DNA of 31,247 bases from Klebsormidium nitens (GCA_000708835.1 DF237673.1:9390-40636), one strand, 5' to 3'; numbered from the stretch's first letter, positions 1-11,875 are shown. Numbers and translations are program-made. Notes: generated by a model from the letters alone, not told the origin.

Positions 1-3000
1 CCCACTCCCCCAACTACCACGACGCCAGCACCACCTCCTGCTCAAACAACCAGCGCGCCTCCTCCGCCGCCCCCAACAAGCACGCCGACGCCTTCTCAAA
101 GTACCCCTCCGCCAAAAACGACCGCCCCATCCCCCCCAGTACCACTAGTGACCGTGCCGACCACACCGTCGCCGCCGCCTTCTAACCCCCCCCACTTCGC
201 CACAAACAACGACGCCTGTACCCGCCCCCCCACTTACCACAACACCAACACCATCTCCTCTGCCGGGGCCGCAGACAAGCACGCCAACGCCTTCCCCGAC
301 TCAGCCAGTCCCAACCCCGCCAGAGCCTACTATCCCGTCTCCCCCCTTGCCTCAAGTTACCGGCTCGACCGCGCCCCAACAACCGCCGCCCAGCCTAGTG
401 CCCCCCCTGCCACAACCAACTGTCCCAGCTCCTCCGCTGCCGCAGAATGCAACTCCGCAGCCAACAACCCCAGCCACTCCCTCCCAGACCCCACTCCCCC
501 CCCCTTTAAGTGCCCCGCCAGTGGCCACCCTTCCCTTATCGCCACCCAATATCAACCCGACCCCAACGATCCAATTTCCGACCATTCCTCCATCTCCAAG
601 CCCCCCCGTGGCCACTCAACCGGGGCTGTTTCCGCCCGCTTCAAACACTCCCTCCCCAGCACCCTCATCCCCGACCGGAAGTCAAGCCCCACCGCCTTTC
701 TCCACTGTTCCTTTGCCGACAGTCGCGACCCCCCCGGTTCCTCTCCCCGGCCCTTCGTTGTCACCCCCAACAGTAACGCCTACGTCTGGTCCGCCTGCCA
801 CCAGCATAACCCCAATCCCAACGAACACGCCGCTTGCATCTCTCCCTATTCCCAGCCCTAGCGCGTCGCTTGCGGCTCCATCGCCCTCACCTCTAGTTCC
901 CATCGGCAGCCCTTTCCCGGTGCCGATTAACACCCCCTCGAATACGCCTTCCGGCACTCCTACAGTCATTGCCCCGCCAAACGTCACACTCGCCTCTTCT
1001 CTCCCTGTCGGCTCAAGCCCTCCCACAGCCTCCGATACCCCGGGTCCTTCCTTCCCCCTCTCTAGCCCAGTGCCGACCGGCAGTAACTCGCTGGTTTCGC
1101 TGACTGCCTCGCCGCCTCTTCTGCCCGGGCAGCCGACAACGCCCAGTCCTACCACGGCCGTTCTCCCAGGCTCCACCCTTCCGCTTCCAACCCTTGGTCC
1201 ATCCCCTGCGGGAAGCGCCGTCCCCTTTGGAAGTCCCGTAGCAAGTGGCGCGCCGGGAACGGGTTCCATCGATGCCTCAACCGTCGCTCCTAGCCCAGGG
1301 TCTACAGCCCAAGTGCCTGTACTCCCAAGCGACGGGCCAGTCGCAGCCTTTACGACTTCTGTAAGCCCGCCACTGCAAACGGCACCCGTCCTTTTCATCT
1401 CCGGCAATACCGCGTCTCCCTCCGAATCACCCCTTTCCTCCGGCATCCCCGTGGGAACAACAGCTCTCCCGCTTTCCCCAACCTCAAACCCAGTCTTAAC
1501 CTCAGGCCCGGTTCCGATCCAAGCCCCGGTCACAACGCAAGCACCGATCACGACGCAAGCCCCGGTCGCGAGCCAAGCCCCGATCACGACACAAGCCCCA
1601 GGGACAACCTCAGGCCCGGTCACGACACGAGCCCCGGGGGCGACATCAGCCCCGGGCTCGACGCAAGCCCCGGTCACGAGTCAAGCCCCGGGGGTGACCT
1701 TAGGCCCGGTCACGACCTTAGCCCCGATCACGAGCCTAGCCCCGGCAGCCACGTTAAATCCAGGGGTAACCCTATCTCCAACGTCTGCAACCGGCGCTCC
1801 GATCACGAGCCAAACCCCGACATTAAGCCAGGTCCCTGTGGCTACCGTTGACTCAGCCTTGGGAACTGAAGCCCCACTTCCTGCGGGTACGCAAGCGCCG
1901 AGTGTAATCCCCGCACCGGGGACCGCTCAAACCGCCAGCCCAACAACACCCCAGGAGACGATCCCCAGGGTCAGTGCCGTCCCGTCGATTTCACCTCAGC
2001 CGGCAAGCACGTTACCGATCAGCACAAGCCCGGTTCTCTCTGTCGTGGAAGAAACTCCAGTCCCCGAGCCCGTTCTCTCCCCCGTGCCCACCCGGGTTGG
2101 CGTCATTACGCAAGCTCCTCTCCCAACGAGTCCGATTGGCGACCCGACAGTTGTTGTCCCGAGCCAAGTGCCGGCTTCGAGTGTGGTCGCCGGAATCTTT
2201 CCGAGCGAGATAAGTGTCCCCGGTTTGCCCGGAAAGTTCGTCGCGACAGCCTCGTCGCAGCTCTTACGCACAGAGACGTCCATGCGGGAGGTGCCCGGTA
2301 CGGCCAACACTGTCGCCAGGTTCACTACGGACACGCCGCAGAATGTGGGCGGCATTCTGCAGGTAAGCAGGGCCGGTCCTTCGACGAGGTTCAGAGATGG
2401 TACAAAGTTCCAGTGGTCCTCAGGCAGCTCCGTCCGTTGGTGGTACAGAATTTTAGCTTTGGAAGCACGGGGCGCTTAAATTGAGACGCCGATTCTTTAG
2501 CAGGTGGTTGCAAACCAGGTCGCAGGGTCAAGGGCGTGGTTTGCCGTCGATCGCCTCCTGCAGACAATCGAAAACCCTGATTATCCTATGCGTGTCGTAC
2601 TGGTTACAAATCAGAATCTCCTCCTCTTCGGACAAGGGACCCTTGTTCGTACAGATCACGAAGACCTTTGCGCTGCAGACACGTAAGATCCGGCGAGCCG
2701 GAAAAACCTGTGCCGCCCTGTCACACCCCTGCAAACCGGAAGTGAACTGACCCAGACTTGGCAGTGTTCAAAAGCCACATATAAGCAGCAGAACCTTGTA
2801 CACCCTCATTCGGAGCTGACTTTGATCAGCTTCGAGACGGTTCTCGTCAGTCTCGTTCAATTCCTTCCGTTGATTTCACGCCCCTCAAGCTTTGCCGCTT
2901 TCGTCCGCTGCAGCTGCCGAAGCTCGGAGACTTCACCAACCTGGTCTCCCCTCCCATCTCGTTCCAACTGGATCCCGCCACGGCCGCGCTGTGCGGGACC

Positions 3001-6000
3001 GCGTGCGTTGCTTCCTGCCGGGTAAGCGCGCACGTGGCCCTTTTCCGTAGTTCAATTCGCAGTGCACACGAGTTTGACTAGGGCACAGATAGACGTATGG
3101 CAGTGCCGTTCTGAGGTGCGGAGTCGCCACAGGAAACGATGTATAAAGGTGCACCATGATACCCTAAGGACTGCGATGAGATTCTTACGTCACAAACCAG
3201 CTTCCTCGCAACGAGCAAACATAACCTGTTCTGGGCAGAGGTCACCGGGAATGGCGTGAATGGACACCAGCAAAGCTGCTTCTCCGTATCTCTGATCTGT
3301 TAATGTCAAGAGAGAAATACCCCAAGAACTCGCAAGGAATAAAGACGACCGCTCATATGTTGATGAATCCGAGGAGTTTTTCATCGTACCTGGTCGTTGC
3401 GCATCTAGCCAGTTCTGAGCATCTTCGTCGATAAAAGCATCCACTTGAGGACTGACCGACCTTGACCGGCAAAAGTCTTGCAATGCGAATGTTTGCCGCG
3501 CACATTCAGAGCACATTGCAAGATACTTCAGGCTTCTCCCATCTCGACCTTGTGGCGATTTCCTGGTAGCGGCCTTTAATCGATCCTCAAGACCCTTTAT
3601 AGTCACACGAGTGTTCCGTGTCTAACCAAACCCGGTAAACAGGTCTGACCTACATTCAAACCAATCCATCTGGGTACAATGGCTTCCAAACACCGCCGAA
3701 GCAGGCTTGCTTAAGTGTGGTGTCCCCTTTTGGATTCGCAGGTCGACGACTTGGCCCCTGTTCCCTGCGGGTCCAGCCAGGCCGCCGTAACTCCGGCTAG
3801 CCTGGAGGACGGTTACCACCGCGTCACGGCTTCTTTCTCCCCTTCGCCCGGGGCACTGGCCCCGGTCGGTGTGCTCAGCATATTCTTCACCGTGGGTAAG
3901 ATCTTCAACGTGATGTTCCAAGCTCAATACGCCTGCGGCGTTTAAGAATCATGAATTCACGAAGCAAATTGCTTCCAATCGATCATCGAGCAACTTGACA
4001 AGCTCGTGCCTTCAAGCGCCTCGTGTCATGAATGAGCGTCTCAACACGTTACTGCAAGTCTGCTTAAGACCTTTTAGCTATTCCAGACCCCCGGCGTGCC
4101 TCGTATGCTTGCGCCATACTCTTGTCGGCAGCAAGTCGCCACTGGTCAGGTTGCAAGCGTACGGCAGTCCCGAATCATCTATCTCTGAGCTCCTTGCAGA
4201 CACGGTACCTCCGACCGTCTCTGTTGCCTTGGAGGCTGACAACAACGAGTCACCCCAAGTCTTCATTGACGTCATCGACGGCAGGCAGACCGTCTTCATG
4301 ACCTGGAACACCCCGGCGGCTTGCCCCGGGTACGCCGTCGCAAGCGAACCGGTCGACAACCTGAACGGAAATTCGTTCAACCTGGAAGGCGCGCAGTTGA
4401 TCAACTTCCAAGTGGACACGTCACGTAGCGCGGGACGGAGGCTGAGAGCCCTTCTGCAGGCGAATCCCTCCTTAGCGAACTCTTCTAATCCGGTCGCCTA
4501 CAGATTTCAAGTGAGAGAGCTTGAACCTTTTCTACTCTTGAATTTGGCCCCAGTCGTTGATAATACATGGAAAGGTATTCGGCCCTGGATTTGCACAGTC
4601 CTAGGATTAGGCACCATCATGAGTGGTGTCTTCGAAGGTCTTTGTTCTGCCACATGTTCCAAAAACCGCATCAGAAACAGCTCTCCTGTCTGCGGCCGCG
4701 ACCTGATTGGAAGCTCCTTTCCAACTGACTGCGCTCGAACTTCGAACCAAAGACGACGTAGATCCTTGACCTCCTCTAGTCTTTTGTCCCTTGTCTCTGA
4801 GCTGGCTTGCCGCTCTCACAATTTTCTTATGCACATGTCGAATTGTAGTATCAGATTTTCAGCCCCGAGAATCATGAATCGTAAAACCAAGTCTGCCCAG
4901 CATAGAACATCGAAGGTGCATCTTTCTTCTCAATGAAGTGAACAGATCGGTCGAGCGATCACTCTCAGCCGATTTGCGCCCCGGTTTCTCCAGGTGGTGC
5001 CAACCGGGTCCGGTCCCGGGCTGGTGAGAGTCTCAGTGTCCCCGGCAAATCTCGCAGACCGGGCAGGAAACCCCATCCAGCTCACCGGAAGCTCGTCGTA
5101 CGTCATGTACTACGGTGAGTGCGCCATCACACGTTTCGAAGAGGCAATGATATCCTTTTCAATTGGATCCAACCTCCCGACCAGGGATGCTTTTTGCATA
5201 TCTTTGCGCATGAATGAGTGCACGTTTCGATCCTTGTGAGTGAATCATTCTGTTGATGCTGCGCAGATCGGGATCCCCCGACGGCCCTCCTGCAGCTGGT
5301 GTCCACGAGCCCCAACGGCGCGACGTCACTATCCAGCGACCCGGGGGTGTCTTCCGATCCGACTGTCACGATCGTACTCGACTTCGACAAGAGGGTCATT
5401 GGCTTTGATGCCAACTCGGTGGTGCTCCAGAATGGCACGCTTATCAGGTAGGGCTGCTATTTGGCAGCTCCTCAGTGAGTTGTTCGAGATCATCTGAGAT
5501 CATTTAAGGACCACCACCCTCTAGTTCGTGGTTCTGCCAGTGGGCCTCGTCCGATTTGAAATAGTGGTCAGACACTTTTTGAGGGTTGATTCGTAGCGCC
5601 GTCAGTACTTCCGCGGCGCTCGCGGTTGCCGGGAGATGAGACAAACGTGGCGTTGAAAGCAAGCACATTGTCTGGGGTAGCCTTGTGAGACAGGACTTGG
5701 GAGATACACGCAATATCTGAGGCTCCTTTCTCCTCCATCCGCTCTGCAAAGAGCTGGCAGCATTAAGCAATAAGGACCTGATACTCTGGTCAATTCCTAC
5801 GCCGCATGACGTGTTGTTGAAATCTGAGTGACGTTGGGGTTGTCCGGCAGGGCCGGTCCGAACGCTGCCAGCGCGGAGGGCTTTTCGTACGTCCTGACGG
5901 TCGCCATCGACCCGGGGGCCACCCTGGTACTCTTCGTCCCCGCAGACAGCGCCTACAGCGTCGTCGGACTGGGCAACACCGCCTCCAATCAACTGCAAGT

Positions 6001-9000
6001 ACTCAACTGTGAGTGCCCAAACACATCGCACCGCGTATAACTATTTCCAGGAAAGAGTCTCATATGATGTCGCATGAAGCAGCATGTCGGCAACACCTTA
6101 GCACGAACGATCCGAGAAAGAAAAAGAGGTTCATATCACGGAGTTTGGAATCGGGTGGGCAGCTCGGCCAAGAAATCCTAGTTTTCGCTTTGCAGACGCG
6201 GGCAGAAATTCATCATTGTACCCATTGGGATCCGCTTTAGGAAAAAGCTAACTGGATTTTAAGCGTTCACATCAACCTCAATAAGTGATCTAGGCCGGAT
6301 TTATTGATTGAAACAGAGTAGATAACGAAGACGCTTGAAATCCTCTCTTACGAGACATTCAAGTTGTGGGTAAATACGCTTACACGGACACTGCTTCTCT
6401 CCCTTTCAGACGCCATCAACACGCAGCTTCAGTCGAGTGTGCGAGCTACTGCCGTCGCTTCCTTGGGAGCCGTGGCGGTTGGGAGCGTCTTAGCAGGTTC
6501 AGGAACCCTGTTTATGGTGAGTGGCATCATCAGCCCAGCGATCTTCGCCTACGAGATCCGCTGCACTTCGTGAGCAGGGCCGTATACATCGAAACCTTGG
6601 TACTCTTTCTTCCATCCAGGTTTGCGGTGTCTCGGTCAAAGACCCCTTGAGGTGACAATTTTTGGTTATCTGAACACATCTTAGGGCGCTTGCCCCCCCA
6701 TTCAATAAAGCTAGCATCTGTAGTGTAAGGTGGACCTGTCTTGTGTTAGCAATCTTGTTTTTCCAGAGTACACAACGCTAAGCAATAGAAAAGCAATAGA
6801 AGTGCTCCACCCTCCTGGCTTCATTGTGCAATTCACGCGCTCCCTGCGCCTTTTCCAGACGGTTGCCTCCAGCTTCAGCCTCTTCGCGGCGCGTCTCAAC
6901 CTGGATGTTCCGCTTCCGACCCCTTACCGGGACGCGAGTTCCGCCCTCGGCTTTGCTCTCTTCCGCTGGCCGTCTCCGTTCGACACGCTCTCGGGCAGCA
7001 GCCCGATCCCGTACACGGAACGCCCACAGCCGCTGGGCTCCGACGCTCCGGTCGGTCCGGCCAACGGAACAGCGGCTGTCAGCGACCGCGGCGGCGGAAG
7101 GAGGCGAGCGCTGCTGCAGGCGGCCGCAAGCAACGGAACTCTGCCCAACGGAACGATCCCGCGGAACACAACCCTGGTGAACCAGGGACGTCCGATCGTC
7201 TTCGGAGACAGGAGCGTGTCCTTTGAAGCCACCACCAACTCTTACAGCAAGGAGCTGAGTGTAAACGCGCTGAGCTTGTTCCACAGCAGCGGACATGACG
7301 GGTGAGTAAGAAGTGCCACCTGTAATCGATTATGACTTGCACCTTCGGCAGCTGTACAAAGGCTGTGGCAAACGGCGGTCGCCTTTGAAAGATTGAGATG
7401 CGAACCTGCGAACTTTCATCGAGATGTGGCGAGGACTCTTGTAATCCGCTCTCCTCGAGCTCAGAGCAATTTGGCTCCCGGAAAAAGTCCGAATGTGACG
7501 GCGAAATCCATCATCGACCGTCTCTGGAGATTTTTCAAGCGCTGAAGACCGTTGCTAAGTATGCGGATAGACAATCCGTGACTTGTAACACTTGCAGCGC
7601 ACTTGCACCTACTCTACCTCCTAAATAGTGACGCATAATCCGAATAAGAGGCCAGTTCAACCTGTTGTCAACGTGTTCCTGCCTCCTTGTCTCAACATCA
7701 ATCTAGGCCCTACACCTTCCCGCAGTTTGACAGTGAGCTCTGTCAAGCGCCCGACCTGCATTTCGCAAAATACTGAAACGCGATCATGATCCTACTTGAA
7801 GAAGGCCATCGAAGCGAGAAAACGCGCCGGCTGTGATTCACCGAACCTCGGGTTCTGCGCCGGCTATCACGGTTCGGACCGGCCGTGATCCTCTTCTCGT
7901 ACTTCTGCCCCTTTTCCAGGCTGCGAAGCTTGCTGCGCACCGTGTTCTACGTGACGGTCATCCTCCTCGTGGTCTTCCTGCTCCGTTACCCCCTCAGGGC
8001 GGCCTCGCTCCGGCTCGCCAAGATGCAAGCCCCCCCCTCCTTCTTGGTATTCCCGGCCATGGAGCTGGCCTTCTTCTCAGTTGCGCTGGTGGCGCTCTCG
8101 TACGTTGCCCTGGGCGCAATCGTCGGTGAGTGGGACCACGTGCCCGTCTGTGGCGCAACGACAAACCTTTTAGATATACCAGATTCTGCGCGACTTTTGA
8201 AGCAGTGTTGGGTCTTACGGCGTGAACTTCTGATTTTTAGATTCCTCCAAGTAAAGTCTACCGACACCGCACCAGCTCGTGCTTGTCGTCAGGATCTCAC
8301 GACTCGGATTGGCTTCTCTTCCTCATCACTGTAGTCGTTCCTGCAGAAGCTCTCACAGATCGCTTTCGATACGATGAGTGTTGCATTATCAGCAGGTACC
8401 CTGCTTTAAACAAACCTGTGGGCAGATCCTTTGAAAGTCTCTCGGCCTGCTAAAGTCAAGCATCGCTGGTTGAAAAGAAACGACTGTAAGCTGCCGCTCC
8501 GCAGCTCTTCATTCCGCACATTTGTTGCTCAGCCCGTCGACTCTCAATGATGATCTGGACGTAAAGATACTCGTCTATCATCTTTGATGGCTTCGGAAGT
8601 CCAGCCCGGCGGTCTGATCTTCCGGTAATTTCAGCTTGTTCAGACGTCCCGCTTGCCCGCATCTCTGTACCTTACCAACTCGAGTTGTGCAGGACGCTCT
8701 TCTTGGGGCATCGTTCTGGGGCTGCTCGTGATCCTCGCTGTGATCTCCTTCTTCATCCTGGTGCTGTCCGTAGTAGGGCGCCACGTACTCATGGTGAGCA
8801 AGATCAAACGAATCTCGCAAGATGCTTATTGTAGAGTGCTGAATCTGCTACAAGATAAAACTTTTTGATTGGGTTGCCTCTCGACATGCATGAACATGGA
8901 CTAGTACAACTCTCGCTTTGGGTATTGGCCGTGTCAAGATCACCGGAGGCACTGCGTCCCTACGAGCGTGGTTCTTTGCTAGCTGCTGTCAACTAGCATA

Positions 9001-11562
9001 ACCAGAGCTCACGCGCAGAAACGTTCTCTGTGTAGCCCGGAAACTGCATGAATCGGATGCCCCATTTTATGTTCTTCAGCTTCTTCACAATTTCTTGAAA
9101 GAAACAGGAATGCCTTCCGATCTCCTGATATCAGACATGGTGTTGAACACCTGAACAAGCAGCATCTTCAGTGCTTAGCTGGACTCCTGACCGTTCCCAA
9201 ATGCTTGACTAGCCGTCTTTGTTTCCTCCAGAGCAAGTCGGTCGCTTTCGTCTCCGAGCAACACCGTCCCGGGGCTTCTCTCGCCGCCTGGTTCCGGGCC
9301 CCCGTGAACGGCTCCTGGGAACCGGTGGATACCGCCGAGGGCGACGAATTCCGGGCCAAGTACGGCTACTTGTACCAAGACTACGCGGGTCGCCCCTCCG
9401 AGCTGGTCATGATCGGCCCGCAGCGCCTGACCAGGTCGGCGACCAAGAAGGGCGCCCCTGCGGCGCTCTCCTCCCGGGCTGTCTCAGGGGCTCGTGCTTT
9501 TTCGTTGTCGAAGAGCTTCCACCTAAGCGAGGAGGAATTAGAGCAAGCCAAGGAAGACGACCCCCCGGAAAGAGTGGACCCTCTTGAGGGCGGCCTCACG
9601 AGTACCCCGGTGAAAGCTCCCGAGGAGGCTCTGATTGACATTCAAGAGGAACCAGAGGAGCCCACACAGGATCCCACATCCCCGGAGAAGGAGACCAGTG
9701 ACGTCATTGTGACGTCGCCCAACCGGGAGCCCCTGATGGAGACGGCGCCCGGCAAAAGGGCGCCGGGCGCAAAGCTGTCCCGATCGCAAACCATGCGCAC
9801 GGTGCACCGGGTGGGCAAGGTTGGCCCCGGGGCGCACCTCCGACCGGGGTGGAAGCTGATGACGCTCTTTGTCGTGGTGAGCGCGCAAACCGGGGCGAGG
9901 GCCAATTGGCCGTCCGTTTTTAGGTCGCGTTCCGAAGGGGTTTTCGTTCAACGGGGTTTTGAAACTTCCGCGCAATGACGTCGTCGATCTGAAGTCAGAG
10001 ACGGGTGGGTTTTGGTAGGATGACGTTAGCATGGTTGCTGCACAGAGACTTGGCCGGTCAGAAATGGCGGCGGGTCAGCCTCCCAATCTATTAGCTGCAC
10101 ACGGGGTCCGTTAGTTGCGAGTGTGCTGAGCAAAGGCCGCTTTAAATCTGCCGGGATGCGGCTGCCCATCCATCAGCTGAATGCCAAAGTCTTTGACTTT
10201 AAAACTGCTGATTGACAAATCGTAGTCTTTCAAAGTTCCGTTCGAAGGTCCGCAACGAGCCTTCGAGTTGCTCGTTCACCCATCAACGCGCGGCCTTGCA
10301 GTGTTTGCTCCAGCTCATTCCGCTCATACTCGTCCCGCCCGTCTTGCAGGCCGTCGAGGCCGCTCTGCTGGGTGCGACCCACGGTGTGCGTGCCCAGTAC
10401 TGGCAGGTCTGCCTCATCGTCATCATGCGAGGAGTGCTCGTCATCGTTTTGATCATTCTCAAGGTAAGTTCACGAATCTTTCCAAGTTGACCGGAGCCCA
10501 TGCCTTTTCCACCCGAAAGTTACAACTTGAATCAAGACTGACCATGTACGTTGAGGCGGCGCTGCTGGAAGACTTGTGTGAAGATGGGACTACTTGGGTG
10601 TTCGTGTAAGTAGAACGAGAATTTCTTAATCAAGCATCCCGTTAGGCTTTGTTTGAGTCACACAACCGAGGCGTCAGCCATGGTCATTAAGGTGAACGGC
10701 TGGCTCGCTTTACTTCTCGCCGTGGAGAACACAACAGAAAAATGCTGGCATTCACGCTCTGTGAGAAAGCATCCTCAGATTCTGCAATGTTTGCACTGGA
10801 CTGCTTCCACCGCCCCTATTGGCTCTCTTCACATCTTACCCCACCATAATGTTTCCGCGCCCTGGCCTCGCCAAATCTTGACAGCCCTCCAAGTATCTTA
10901 GGGTGGCCGTGGTTGCGGAGAAGAATCAATAGATGTAGTCCACGGACATTGTTTTTCTCCGAGCTCTGACATCTCCCTTCTCCTTGCAGCCGTTCACGAG
11001 AGCGACCCTCCAGGTGATCGAGTTGCTGACGTTGGTGTGCGAGTTGTCTGTCGTCACGCTGGCGTTAGCTCTCGTGGTGCAGCAGGACGTCAGCCCCGCG
11101 GGGCAGCTGCGCAAGAACCAAGAGGGGCTCGGCTACACCATGATTGCCCTGCAGCTCCTGGCCGTCTTCGGAAACGTCGTCAACGCGTGAGAACCCCGCC
11201 CTGTGCTTTTAGTGTGACACTTTTAGAAAGTTTGATCTTTGCTCCACACAAGCGCCTCGGCTACGGGCCGCTATGTACAATCAAAGTCACGACACTTCGT
11301 TTTTTGCATTCTGCTACACACCAGATGAGTCGCGATCACGAAAAGCAAGTGGGGGCAGTTTCCGGCGCTGGCCAGGGTTTGCAGCGCGTCTGTGCACCCA
11401 GACAAAAATACTGTTCCTGCTTAAACAAGAAAGGGGTCCCCCAATTCGGAGCGCTCCGTCCTCACAAAGTTCTTTTTCTCTGCATGTAGCCTCGCCTCAG
11501 CGTGTCTGAAACTCTCCGACTATCTGCGGGGCAAGAAGAAGGCGCTTCCAGTCCATCTTTAG
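1..11562 (+). CDS. Giant surface membrane protein: Pro/Thr-rich ectodomain, bacterial-type Ig-like domains, multi-pass C-terminal membrane module (5' end outside window)
   Basis: Exons, all GT-AG: 1-2362, 2504-2682, 2830-2845 (tentative microexon), 2914-3021, 3742-3895, 4200-4510, 4994-5114, 5267-5447, 5851-6008, 6410-6516, 6859-7301, 7920-8125, 8693-8793, 9232-9876, 10302-10463, 10990-11186, 11490-11562 (TAG stop). Phases agree at every junction, giving about 1,053 codons after exon 1. Exon 1 is nearly pure Pro/Ser/Thr/Ala, like a mucin or hydroxyproline-rich wall domain. Exons 2-9 look like bacterial-type Ig-like repeats, with FFTVDTVPPTVS at the 3742/4200 junction, SVSPANLADRAGNP in 4994-5114 and VLDFDKRVIGFDANSVVLQNG in 5267-5447. 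From 6410 on there are about eight hydrophobic segments. KYGYLYQDY (in 9232-9876) and a WQ...KPF stretch recall the C-terminal membrane module of large surface proteins of algae and protists, loosely TRP/Flc-like; this is from memory and not verified. Probable role: plasma-membrane adhesion or sensing. The start codon and signal peptide lie left of the window. Confidence 0.85.
186..193 (+). other. Apparent one-base frameshift in a C8 run within exon 1
   Basis: Up to about 185 the Pro/Thr-rich protein reads in the frame starting at base 1 (PTPPTTTTPAPPPAQTT...). After the eight-C run the same kind of composition continues, shifted by one base, and stays open to 2362. Beyond the run the first frame turns into His/Asn/Cys-rich sequence with a stop at about 861. 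One C fewer would join the two halves. It is most likely a homopolymer length error or polymorphism. An unseen intron is less likely because there is no gap in the coding character. Confidence 0.7.
1510..1780 (+). repeat. Coding tandem repeat: hexapeptide (QAPVTT-like), 18-bp period
   Basis: About 15 back-to-back degenerate six-residue units of the form Q-A-P-x-T/S-T/S (QAPVTT, QAPITT, QAPVAS, SGPVTT, LAPITS and so on) are encoded by 18-bp units resembling caagccccggtcacgacg. The block sits inside the Pro/Thr-rich ectodomain. Regular Thr/Ser/Pro spacing fits a rigid, heavily O-glycosylated stalk. Copy number is likely polymorphic. Confidence 0.85.
2830..2845 (+). other. Proposed 16-nt microexon of the giant surface protein
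   Basis: The exon ending at 2682 (strong donor gtaaga) stops in phase 2, while the next clear exon (2914, LPKLGDF...) starts in phase 0. The segment 2830-2845 is preceded by an acceptor (tgatcag, with a ctgac branch-like site just upstream) and followed by gtcagt, a donor form also used in the receptor kinase gene here. Including it restores the frame as ...ADT-FETVL-LPKLGDF.... No single-exon alternative with an AG in the right phase was found between 2683 and 2913. Confidence 0.4.
3742..6008 (+). other. Ig-like (bacterial Big-type) region of the giant surface protein
   Basis: Six exons (3742-3895, 4200-4510, 4994-5114, 5267-5447, 5851-6008, plus the tail of 2914-3021) encode repeated beta-sandwich-like sequence. 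The recurring signatures are DGYHRVTASFS...FFTVDTVPPTVS, then FxLEGAxLINF..., VRVSVSPANLADRAGNP and VTIVLDFDKRVIGF...NGTLI. These match the general pattern of bacterial Ig-like adhesin domains, where a 'VTV/NGTL' strand pair is followed by 'A/P-DAAGNP'. Assignment is by pattern memory only. Introns cut the domains in mixed phases, so the region is not a recent intronless bacterial import. Confidence 0.6.
6410..11562 (+). other. C-terminal multi-pass membrane module of the giant surface protein
   Basis: Hydrophobic segments are seen in exons 6410-6516 (ASLGAVAVGSVLAGSG), 7920-8125 (two: VFYVTVILLVVFLL and the LAFFSVALVALSYVALGAIV stretch), 8693-8793 (IVLGLLVILAVISFFILVL), 10302-10463 (two) and 10990-11562 (two). 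Between the first and second lies a 440-nt exon (6859-7301) with four N-x-T sequons and a GRRRALLQ motif, so it is probably extracellular. Exon 9232-9876 has no membrane segment. It begins with a conserved-looking folded stretch (AAWFRAPVNGSWEPV... KYGYLYQDY) and continues as an acidic, Pro/Ser-rich tract of about 150 residues, probably cytosolic. Channel activity cannot be judged. Confidence 0.65.
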
Positions 11563-11875
11563 CAAACGGGACCTTATGGGGTTGCGTATCAAGGTATTGC
11601 GTCAAATATGACAGGACGCTCGAGAAGCATCACGGTGTCCGACATAGCTAGCTGTATGTTTATAGACTCTCGGAGTTTGTCAGAGACGCCAGATGAGTAC
11701 AACTTTGGCTACTTGTAGTTGGGTCCGGTGAATACCGGGGGTCCGCTTTCTAAGAAGTGGCTATAGAGCTTTCCGGACTAACGGAAGATGGAGCAACAGA
11801 ATAAGTACGTTTACATACACGTAAGCGGTTTGATTCGGGACAGGTCTGAAAAGATCCCAACTACAGTTATGTTCC

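Noticed and set aside
682-1677. 331-codon open frame on the minus strand opposite the Pro/Thr-rich exon
   Set aside because: It is the antisense of a GC-rich repeat-like coding exon. Its Gly/Val composition mirrors the Pro/Thr codons and it has no domain features.
3190-3606. 138-codon minus-strand frame inside an intron of the surface protein
   Set aside because: Its first in-frame start is GTG rather than ATG, no splice partners were found, and no family was recognised. It could only be revived by transcript data.
5504-6031. 175-codon minus-strand frame
   Set aside because: It runs across an intron and antisense to a well-supported exon (5851-6008), with no recognisable domain.
9697-9718. 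Two TGACGT (CRE/as-1-like) words
   Set aside because: They are inside a coding exon and simply encode S-D-V-I-V-T-S. There is no reason to call them regulatory.
9743-9765. 8-bp hairpin cggcgccc/gggcgccg with a 7-nt loop
   Set aside because: It lies in coding sequence and follows from the near-repeat APGKRAPGA, so it is probably coincidental.
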